Assembly (NCBI RefSeq): GCF_017830045.1
Contig: NZ_JAEDXU010000012.1
Span: forward strand, 1 to 64,000
Reading direction: 5' to 3'
Length of the DNA stretch: 64,000 nucleotides
DNA from: Enterococcus larvae
GTDB lineage: Bacteria > Bacillota > Bacilli > Lactobacillales > Enterococcaceae
The notes beneath the pieces are model-generated. The model did not search any database, was not told the DNA's origin, and saw only the letters and a program-made list of their open reading frames with translations. The first letter of the stretch is position 1. The number at the start of each line of letters is the position of its first letter. Positions 57,513-64,000 of the stretch are shown here, piece after piece. Made by a program: the position numbers and the translations under genes.

Positions 57513-58469
57513 CTATTCTTTTAAAGCATTTCGTTTGTTTAACCAGTCCGTTGCAGTGTCCATAGCAGCTCTTGTTGCGTTGCTTTGGTCCATCGAATTG
57601 ACCATCACGAAGTCATGGATCATTCCTTGGAATTGAATCTGGGTCACATCTACTCCGGCTTCCCGCAAATGACGTGCATATTCTTCCCCTTCATCTCTTA
57701 ATACGTCTGCCTCACCATTTAAAATCATAGCAGCTGGAAGTCCTGTTAAATCATCCTTTGTTGCTTGCAGCGGTGAGATTGTTTTGATTGTAGAATCTTG
57801 CCCTTCTGGTAGATAGTTCTCCCAAAACCATTTCATCCCATCCTTTGCTAAGAAATAATCTGTTGCAAATTGGTTATAGGATTCGGTATCAAAGGCATGG
57901 TTTGTTACAGGGTAAAACAAGAGTTGTTGATTGATTTTAGGACCCTTTCTGTCCTTCGCCAGCATTGTTACGACTGTTGCCATATTCCCGCCAACACTGT
58001 CACCAGCAATGGATAGTCGATCTATATCATAATTTCCACTTGCATCTTCAACGATTTTCAATAGGGTTGCATAGCTTTGCTCGATTGCTGTCGGGTATTT
58101 TGCCTCAGGAGAGCGGTCATATTCAGGAACAAAAACGATGGAATTCGTTCTCACAGCTAACTCTCTCACTAATTTATCATGAGTATCGGCACTGCCAAGC
58201 ACCCAACCAGCACCATGAATATAAAGGATCACCGGTAATTTCCCTGACGCATCCTTTGGTTTTACAGTGCGTACATTGATTGTCCCATAATCGCCAAGAT
58301 CCCATTTCTGATCCTCAATTGCCGCATCAAGCTTTTCTACAGGGGAGCTTTGCACCTTTTCCAACAAAGCACGTGCTTCTTCAACAGGTAATTGATAGAT
58401 AAATGGCGGATTTGCGTTTGCTTCACTAAACTCAAGTGCTGTTTTTTCTAAAGAAATTCTTTTTGTCAT
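57513..58469 (-). CDS. Alpha/beta hydrolase, HSL-type esterase
   Basis: A 318-residue esterase/lipase of the hormone-sensitive lipase family. The oxyanion motif is reduced to ILYIHGAGWVLGS near 83, and nucleophile serine lies in AGDSVGGNMA near 158. Aspartate in NGEADVLRDEG near 255 and histidine in GMIHDFVMV near 285 complete the triad. AAGGAAGAAGGACTTTTC precedes ATG. The substrate is likely a short-chain ester. No partner genes. Confidence 0.9.
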   Translation of the reverse strand: MTKRISLEKTALEFSEANANPPFIYQLPVEEARALLEKVQSSPVEKLDAAIEDQKWDLGDYGTINVRTVKPKDASGKLPVILYIHGAGWVLGSADTHDKLVRELAVRTNSIVFVPEYDRSPEAKYPTAIEQSYATLLKIVEDASGNYDIDRLSIAGDSVGGNMATVVTMLAKDRKGPKINQQLLFYPVTNHAFDTESYNQFATDYFLAKDGMKWFWENYLPEGQDSTIKTISPLQATKDDLTGLPAAMILNGEADVLRDEGEEYARHLREAGVDVTQIQFQGMIHDFVMVNSMDQSNATRAAMDTATDWLNKRNALKE

Positions 58470-58604
58470 GAAAAGTCCTTCTTCCTTGTTAGTATAGAAT
58501 AATCATAGTAGCTTCATTTACTTTCTACAACTATTCAGCCTACACCAACTTATTAAAAGTCATCAGCCAAAGCTGCTATTTATTGGTTTCATTACAAAAA
58601 TAGG

Positions 58605-58640
58605 GCACAAAGAAAGACCGTGCACCACAACAGCACGGTC
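58605..58640 (-). terminator. Terminator of sugar ABC operon
   Basis: On the minus strand GACCGTGC pairs with GCACGGTC, followed by TTTCTTTG. About 110 bases after the binding-protein stop. Confidence 0.7.
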
Positions 58641-58752
58641 TTCTTCCTGTTTTATCTATCTAATCGTTCTAATCCTATCTCCCAATCGTTTTAAAACAAT
58701 TTTGTTTATTTTCTATTATTCTTACACGAAGGATACCTTTGTTTTTGAGCAT

Positions 58753-60078
58753 TTAGTTCATTGCATCGTCATATTTAACTTTTGAATCCTCGATTGCTTT
58801 CGCCCATTCATCAAGGAAGGCTTCTACTGTTTTGTCTCCACTCATCACTGCTTGGATACCAGGATCTACTTTGTTGTCCAAGATAGAACGGTAGTCAGGC
58901 AAGTAGAATGGCGGCTGGTAAAGCTCTGTATCAGGATCGTCATAGACATCAAAGGCTACCTTGATATGCTGTGCATCCTTGATCCAATCTTCACTCAATA
59001 CATCTGAGTTTGTAGGGATTTGTCCAATTTTTTCATTCCAGTAGCTTTGGCTTGAAGCTGAATTCAAGAATTCAACCAGTTTCCACGCTTCTTCCGGATG
59101 ATCTGTATTGGCAAATGCCGAGATTCCAATTGTGTTCCCGCCTTCAGCTACATAGTTGCCTTCTGTTGATTTTGGCAATGGTACTGCTTCAAACTGATCC
59201 GCTTCCAGCGATTTACTGTGCTCCCCGAACGAACCAATGTTGTGATGCAGAATCGCTGCTTTTCCTGTATCGAAAACAGCAACCATCTCTTTGTAGCCAT
59301 TTGTGATATCACTTTTCGGTGTGTTTTTTTGGTATAGCGCAAAATATTTTTCAAGAAACTCTACGTGCTTCGGATCGTTGACAGTTGCTTTTCCATCTTT
59401 ATCAACATATTCTGTGATACCTGAATAAGCATACATCAAACGCTGCAGCTGAAGCGATCCGCCGGCACCACCACGAATCGTGTAGCCGTACATATCGTCT
59501 GTCGTCAATTTATCTACATCTGTGAAGAAATCATCCCAAGTCTCAGGTGCATCTAAATTATTTTCAGCGAATACATCTTCACGAATCCACAGGATATCCA
59601 AATTTTGTGTGTACGGAATCCCATAAAGCTTGCCATCTTGAACGATTTCTTTGTTGAATTCGATTGCGCCTTCATTGATTAGCTCTTTAAGCTCGGAATC
59701 CTTCAGGTAATCATCCAAAGGCAGTAACGCACCACGGATTGAAAACTCAGGCAGCCAGCTGGATTGTAAAGAAGCAACATCTGGTGTGTCATTTGCCGCA
59801 ATCGCTGCATCCAGTTTCGATTTTGCCTCGTCTTTCGGTAAACCAACATATTCAACTGTGATATTCGGATTTTCTTTTTCAAAATCTTCAATCAGTTTTT
59901 CCCAAATCGGTGTTCTGTCAGGACCGGAATTTTCATCCCAGAAAGTCAGTTTCACTTCTTCTCCCTCACCGGAGCCAGTTTTTGCTGCATTCGAGCTGTT
60001 GCTTCCCGAACCACAGCCAGCCAATAATAACCCTGATAACGCCAATGTACCCGCTAACTTTAAAGCTTTCTTTGACAT
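58753..60078 (-). CDS. Sugar ABC transporter substrate-binding lipoprotein
   Basis: A 441-residue family 1 extracellular binding protein. It has a signal peptide with lipobox LLLAGC (Cys22 area), then a Ser/Gly/Asn-rich linker. The two-lobed mature domain has KLTFWDENSGPDRTP, GKLYGIPYTQNLDILW and EEAWKLVEFLNS segments typical of oligosaccharide binders. The ATG at 60078 has TTAGGAGG before it. Last gene of the ABC operon. The sugar is not known. Confidence 0.93.
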   Translation of the reverse strand: MSKKALKLAGTLALSGLLLAGCGSGSNSSNAAKTGSGEGEEVKLTFWDENSGPDRTPIWEKLIEDFEKENPNITVEYVGLPKDEAKSKLDAAIAANDTPDVASLQSSWLPEFSIRGALLPLDDYLKDSELKELINEGAIEFNKEIVQDGKLYGIPYTQNLDILWIREDVFAENNLDAPETWDDFFTDVDKLTTDDMYGYTIRGGAGGSLQLQRLMYAYSGITEYVDKDGKATVNDPKHVEFLEKYFALYQKNTPKSDITNGYKEMVAVFDTGKAAILHHNIGSFGEHSKSLEADQFEAVPLPKSTEGNYVAEGGNTIGISAFANTDHPEEAWKLVEFLNSASSQSYWNEKIGQIPTNSDVLSEDWIKDAQHIKVAFDVYDDPDTELYQPPFYLPDYRSILDNKVDPGIQAVMSGDKTVEAFLDEWAKAIEDSKVKYDDAMN

Positions 60079-60094
60079 TTTTATTCCTCCTAAT

Positions 60095-60931
60095 TTATCC
60101 TTTGACAGCTCCGCCCATACCATTCACTAAATGTTTTTGTGCAAACATGAAAAGAATGATCGATGGAATCAAAGCAATGATACTACCTGCCGCTAATGCG
60201 CCATAATTCACGTTAAACTCACCCATCATAAAGCTCAAGCCGACTGGTAAGGTAAATTTACTTTGTACATTCGTCAACATCAGTGCCAGCAGGAACTCGT
60301 TCCATGCATAGACGAAGATATTGATTCCAGTTGCTACAACTCCCGGTAATAATAATGGCACGATAACTTGGCGGATCGCCTGCATTCTTGTCGCACCATC
60401 GATCGCTGCCGCTTCCTCCAGCTCAGCCGGAATCCCGGAGATGAATCCGCTCATCAGTATCGCTGAGAAAGGAATTTGTACAGCTGAATATACCAACATC
60501 AATGAAATCGGATTACTGATCATTCCGATATTGCTGAACATAACGAACAATGGAATGATCAGCATCGAACGCGGGATGAACTGTGTCATCAACAGAATCA
60601 GCATGAATACCCGTTTTCCCTTGAAATCATACCGGGCTAAAGCATAGCCGGCCAATACAGATAAGACCAGTGTCAATAGAACGGTGCCTACACCAACAAC
60701 GACACTGTTGGTAAAATATTTTTCAAACCCAACGTCATTCCAGGCATTGATGAAATTCTGGAAGGTTGGACTGGATGGTAAATACTGAAGCGGTGTTTGT
60801 ATGATATCTCCTTCAGGCTTCAATGCCGTGTTCAATGTCCAATAAATCGGAAACAATGTCCAGACCAGCATCATGGCCAAAGGAAAGTAAAAGGTCAATG
60901 TTTTATCTAGTTTTCCCTGTCTATTATACAC
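60095..60931 (-). CDS. Sugar ABC transporter permease, MalG type
   Basis: A 278-residue permease with six membrane helices. The EAA loop PAELEEAAAIDGATRMQAI is near 175-195, where the ATPase docks. The start is GTG with GGAGG before it. It pairs with the MalF-type permease directly upstream; four bases separate the genes. Confidence 0.93.
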   Translation of the reverse strand: MYNRQGKLDKTLTFYFPLAMMLVWTLFPIYWTLNTALKPEGDIIQTPLQYLPSSPTFQNFINAWNDVGFEKYFTNSVVVGVGTVLLTLVLSVLAGYALARYDFKGKRVFMLILLMTQFIPRSMLIIPLFVMFSNIGMISNPISLMLVYSAVQIPFSAILMSGFISGIPAELEEAAAIDGATRMQAIRQVIVPLLLPGVVATGINIFVYAWNEFLLALMLTNVQSKFTLPVGLSFMMGEFNVNYGALAAGSIIALIPSIILFMFAQKHLVNGMGGAVKG

Positions 60932-60935
60932 AAGA

Positions 60936-61850
60936 CTATGCCTCCTCGAATTTAGAAATTTTCAGATATACTAATGCAATAATTGTCAGAATCAAGAATG
61001 CCACAACCGTCAATGCTGATCCATAACCAAAGTCACTACCGTGTACAGCTGTTTTAGCTATATACATTGCATAGGTCATCGTTGAGTTGGCGGGTCCACC
61101 GTTGGTCAGATTGTACATCAGATCCACATTGTTGAATTCCCACACGGTTCTTAATAATGTTGTCAATACGATCGTCCGCTTTAATTGCGGCAATGTGATG
61201 TTAATGAATGACGTCCAACGATTTGATCCGTCCATAGCAGCTGCCTCATACAGCTCCTCTGGAATACTTTGTAAGGAAGCCAGGATCGTCACAGCGAAGA
61301 ACGGAATCCCGCGCCATAATTCTGCAACAACCACAGCGATAAACGCACTGTTTGTACTTGCCAGAAAGGCTTGTGGTTCATTGATCAGTCCAAGGTTCAT
61401 TAGAATATCATTGAACACCCCCATGTGCTCGTTATACATCAAACTCCACATTACTGAAGTAAGTACTCCTGAAATTGCCCAAGGGACAAAGACAAATCCT
61501 CTAGTCAGCCCCCTGAATTTGAATTTTTTATTCAGGATCAACGCAATCCCCATCCCGAACCCGAGCTGCAGCACTACTTGAGAAACAACCCATTTCAAGC
61601 TGTTGATCAAGCTGGGAATAAAATAAGCATCTTCTGTAAATATTTTCACAAAATTATCGAAGCCGGCAAATGAATCGTAGAACGGTGCCGAGATATCGTA
61701 GTTTTGAAAGCTATAATAGAAGATTCTAGCCATCGGAAAGAACAAAAGAGCAGTGATCATGACTAATGTCGGTAATAAGAGCAAGTAGGGTGCTTTTTGC
61801 AGCTTTTTCTTCTTCTTCTGTACTTTCGGCAGTGTAACTTCTGTTTCCAT
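60936..61850 (-). CDS. Sugar ABC transporter permease, MalF type
   Basis: A 304-residue permease with six membrane helices and a lysine-rich cytoplasmic start (KVQKKKKKLQKA). The EAA loop PEELYEAAAMDGSNRWTSF is near 205-225. The ATG at 61850 has AGGAGG before it. First gene of the importer operon, under the cre-like site at 61979. No ATPase gene is present; a shared MsmK/UgpC-like ATPase is the likely partner. Confidence 0.93.
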   Translation of the reverse strand: METEVTLPKVQKKKKKLQKAPYLLLLPTLVMITALLFFPMARIFYYSFQNYDISAPFYDSFAGFDNFVKIFTEDAYFIPSLINSLKWVVSQVVLQLGFGMGIALILNKKFKFRGLTRGFVFVPWAISGVLTSVMWSLMYNEHMGVFNDILMNLGLINEPQAFLASTNSAFIAVVVAELWRGIPFFAVTILASLQSIPEELYEAAAMDGSNRWTSFINITLPQLKRTIVLTTLLRTVWEFNNVDLMYNLTNGGPANSTMTYAMYIAKTAVHGSDFGYGSALTVVAFLILTIIALVYLKISKFEEA

Positions 61851-61978
61851 TTTTCTCCTCCTAACGTTTTCCATATGAATCCCACTAAAAATATCTTGCA
61901 CAAAATGCGACTATTGACTAATAGAAACTATTTTCGCTGTTATCATTCAGTGACGTTCATCTATACTAATAAAATACT

Positions 61979-61992
61979 AGAAAACGGTTACA
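61979..61992 (-). promoter_or_regulatory. cre-like CcpA site before sugar ABC operon
   Basis: On the minus strand TGTAACCGTTTTCT fits the cre core TGWAANCGNTNNCW. It overlaps the candidate promoter, as expected of repression by CcpA with HPr-Ser-P. Confidence 0.65.
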
Positions 61993-62136
61993 ACCAACAT
62001 TCATTATTTTAAGACAAATGTATAATTTTTTAAGATAGGAGGAAATAGCGTGTGTTTCTTCACAAATAAAATAATTTTGAAACGCCTAATTAAGCACGTT
62101 TATGTAGAAGCAGCCATAAACGAAAAAATACAAAAA

Positions 62137-62185
62137 GAAGAAAAATAGATAGTTAAATGATTTAACCTGCATCCTATTTTTCTTC
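62137..62185. terminator. Terminator-like inverted repeat after response regulator
   Basis: GAAGAAAAATAG pairs with CTATTTTTCTTC around an inner TTAAATGATTTAA. It lies 40 bases after the response regulator stop. Confidence 0.55.
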
Positions 62186-62224
62186 TTCTTCCCTGTAGAC
62201 ATCAGTCTTTTTCTCTACAAAGGA

Positions 62225-63706
62225 TTATTTGATCGTTTCTTTCTTTTCTTCTTCCTTATAAACATTTCGATACTGCTTCGGCGATAATCCGCTATCCTTT
62301 TTAAAGCAGCTGGAAAAGTAATTAGGATTCGTAAAGCCTGTTTCCAATGAAATATCCGTAATTGTTTTATTTGTATGACGAAGCAATTGATAGGCTGCCC
62401 CCATTCGCCGCCCAAATAAGTACTCTGTATAATTTTTCCCAGTTTCACTCTTGAATAGATTGCTTAAATACGGTGGGGAAACATGGATGTTCTCGGCAAC
62501 CAGCTGCAAGGAGATATCCTCATCTGCATAATGAGCATCAATAAATCGCTTCGCTTGCTGAATGATCGTATCTGACTTACTGCCAACCTCTTGATTCTTT
62601 TGCCAAATCGCTGCAATTTCCTTCACTGCCGACAGCATTTCTTCCACCACAGTACTGGATGTGATTTTTTGATACACAGTAAACTCATCATATACGATTG
62701 CATGCTGTGCCGCCTGAAAAAGCATAAATACCTGCTTCATCAAAAACGGCCGAATTTGCGACAGCGGCAATGTCATTAGGCTACCATTCAACTCCAAGGA
62801 GTCTAGGATTTCATAGACCCGTTTTGGTGCTCGATTCTCGATTTGCTGTCCTAATCTCTGCTCCAGCTCGATCAGTACCGGCGAAAAATCCAAACGAGAT
62901 CTTTGCGGATCATAGACATAGACGCCCGGCTGATCAAATTTACTTTTTTCAAAGCTGATGCGCGCTTCAACAATCTTCTCTCCAAGAACCTCCGGTTGAT
63001 CACTGATAATACTAAGACCGATCCAGCCTTCTTGCCTATTTAAAAACTCCCTAAGCTCCGGGCTGTTCTGCCATCTATAAAACGCCTCCTGCTGATCCCT
63101 CAAATGAATCAATGCAAAATACGTATTATCCTCCAATCGAAGAACTTCTTTTTGAAAGCCTGATGGGATCTCAAGTGTTCCCTTATTCAGAAAATAGCAC
63201 ATACATAAATAACTGCTGTCGATTGGAAACAATGTATTGATTTGCTCATTTCCTTCCTGCTTCTTTGACAGGATAATTCCCTTTACCAGTTCTCTTCTCT
63301 GATATTCCCAAGAAGCCTGTTCGTTCATCGCTTCCTCTTCCACCAGCTTGAATGCTTCATCAACCTGAGGCAGTAAGACAGACGCATCGACTGGCTTTAA
63401 AATATAGTCAAAGGCCTTCAAGCTGACTGCTGACTGTGCATAACTGAACTCGCTGTATCCTGTCAAAAATATAATCTGACAGGCCTTATTCAAGCTTGCG
63501 ATCTCTTTGCCCATCGCAAGCCCATCAACAAAGGGCATATTGATATCTGATAAAACAACTTGCGGTATGTTCTCTCTATAGCATTCAAGTCCTTTTTGTC
63601 CATTATCTGCTTCAAATATCTCGGTCACACCAATGGTTTCCCAAGGAAGGGACATCAATGCTTTGCGAATGATCCACTCATCTTCTACAATTAATAGCTT
63701 TCTCAT
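62225..63706 (-). CDS. YesN-like response regulator with AraC domain
   Basis: A 493-residue regulator. The receiver domain (1-120) has phospho-acceptor aspartate in VVLSDINMPFVDG near 55 and lysine in YILKPVDAS near 105. A long middle domain of unknown role follows. The AraC-type double HTH (about 385-480) has LVAENIHVSPPYLSNLFKSE and ITDISLETGFTNPNYFSSCF. Next to a YesM-type kinase and an ABC importer, it should activate that importer in response to an extracellular sugar. GTGAGGAG precedes ATG. Confidence 0.92.
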   Translation of the reverse strand: MRKLLIVEDEWIIRKALMSLPWETIGVTEIFEADNGQKGLECYRENIPQVVLSDINMPFVDGLAMGKEIASLNKACQIIFLTGYSEFSYAQSAVSLKAFDYILKPVDASVLLPQVDEAFKLVEEEAMNEQASWEYQRRELVKGIILSKKQEGNEQINTLFPIDSSYLCMCYFLNKGTLEIPSGFQKEVLRLEDNTYFALIHLRDQQEAFYRWQNSPELREFLNRQEGWIGLSIISDQPEVLGEKIVEARISFEKSKFDQPGVYVYDPQRSRLDFSPVLIELEQRLGQQIENRAPKRVYEILDSLELNGSLMTLPLSQIRPFLMKQVFMLFQAAQHAIVYDEFTVYQKITSSTVVEEMLSAVKEIAAIWQKNQEVGSKSDTIIQQAKRFIDAHYADEDISLQLVAENIHVSPPYLSNLFKSETGKNYTEYLFGRRMGAAYQLLRHTNKTITDISLETGFTNPNYFSSCFKKDSGLSPKQYRNVYKEEEKKETIK

Positions 63707-63784
63707 TGTCTTTTCTCCTCACCCATCTGATTCTCCGATACTATTGATTGATGCAATCCCAATCATGTCTTTTGAAATGCCCTT

Positions 63785-64000
63785 CTATTTTTCCTCTCCC
63801 TTTGGTATCACGATTTTGATCAGTGTTCCGTTTTTACAGTTTTCGATCCATAGTCCATAAGAAGAACCAAAGCAGTTTTTGATTCGCAGATTGACACTTC
63901 TCAGACCGATTCCAGTCACTTTACGACTGCTTAAAGAAGACAGATTGATTTCTTCATTGATGATTTCCAGTTGTTCATCTGATATCCCTCGACCATTATC
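63785..64000 (-). CDS. YesM-like sensor histidine kinase, C-terminal part
   Basis: Only the last 71 residues lie in the window; the gene continues past its right end. The G1 box DNGRGIS and the G2-like GIGLRSVNLRI belong to the ATPase domain of LytS/YesM kinases. It lies about 80 bases upstream of the YesN-like gene in the same direction, so the two form a kinase/regulator pair. Confidence 0.85.
   Translation of the reverse strand, partial: DNGRGISDEQLEIINEEINLSSLSSRKVTGIGLRSVNLRIKNCFGSSYGLWIENCKNGTLIKIVIPKGEEK

Larger units (their letters stand above)
61851..62224. other. Control region of sugar ABC operon
   Basis: About 370 bases between the response regulator stop and the permease start. 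Contains a terminator-like inverted repeat and a cre-like site. TTGGTT and TTTTAT 17 bases apart, overlapping the cre, are a possible promoter. T-rich repeats near 62010-62035 could bind the AraC-type regulator. Confidence 0.5.

Overview
The window reads as chromosome of a low-GC Lactobacillales bacterium, most like an enterococcus. Pointers are a CtsR-boxed clpE, a DUF1827 gene, a typical LXG/Lap type VII cassette, ptsHI, a fruRKA operon, gatCAB with dgkB, pcrA-ligA, and a family of about 175-bp intergenic repeats. The genus is inference from gene content; no rRNA or tRNA gene was seen.

Left end (1-16,700): a redox region unusual for a lactic acid bacterium. One minus-strand operon encodes flavodoxin, an NfnA-like and an NfnB-like subunit, and pyruvate:flavodoxin/ferredoxin oxidoreductase. 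A second encodes a trimeric NAD-linked [FeFe] hydrogenase (HydC-HydB-HydA). Between them lies a plus-strand ECF-type membrane protein with a structured leader. Farther right come a hexapeptide acyltransferase, an RlmCD-type rRNA methylase with a coupled 44-residue protein, and a permease plus D-2-hydroxyacid dehydrogenase. Three sites matching the Rex operator pattern lie before the ECF gene, the hyd operon and the permease gene. The hyd promoter also carries a CcpA-type cre site. I read this as a Rex/CcpA-controlled outlet for fermentation electrons, ending in H2.

Middle (16,800-31,900): a barrel protein; a type VII LXG toxin cassette (Lap1, Lap2, type-44 toxin, putative immunity protein) bounded by two identical 64-bp terminator repeats; a DcuS/DcuR-like two-component system; then housekeeping genes dgkB, gatB, gatA, gatC, ligA and pcrA.

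32,200-50,700: an O-antigen-ligase-like membrane protein, the fruRKA operon, an unknown 450-residue protein, tig, small conserved proteins, ptsHI, clpE and prfC.

Right end (51,100-64,000): an Mga/HTH-type regulator; a CorC/HlyC protein preceded by a duplicated leader with overlapping mini-ORFs; an AI-2E-family permease; a GNAT acetyltransferase; an intact IS200-type element; an alpha/beta hydrolase; and a carbohydrate ABC importer with its YesN/YesM-like regulators, cut by the window end.

Four full copies of the intergenic repeat sit just 3' of a gene in the sense direction and end in a terminator-like hairpin. One copy carries a compensatory change in its main stem. The least explained items are this repeat family, the corC leader, the ECF leader RNA and the repeat-bounded toxin cassette.
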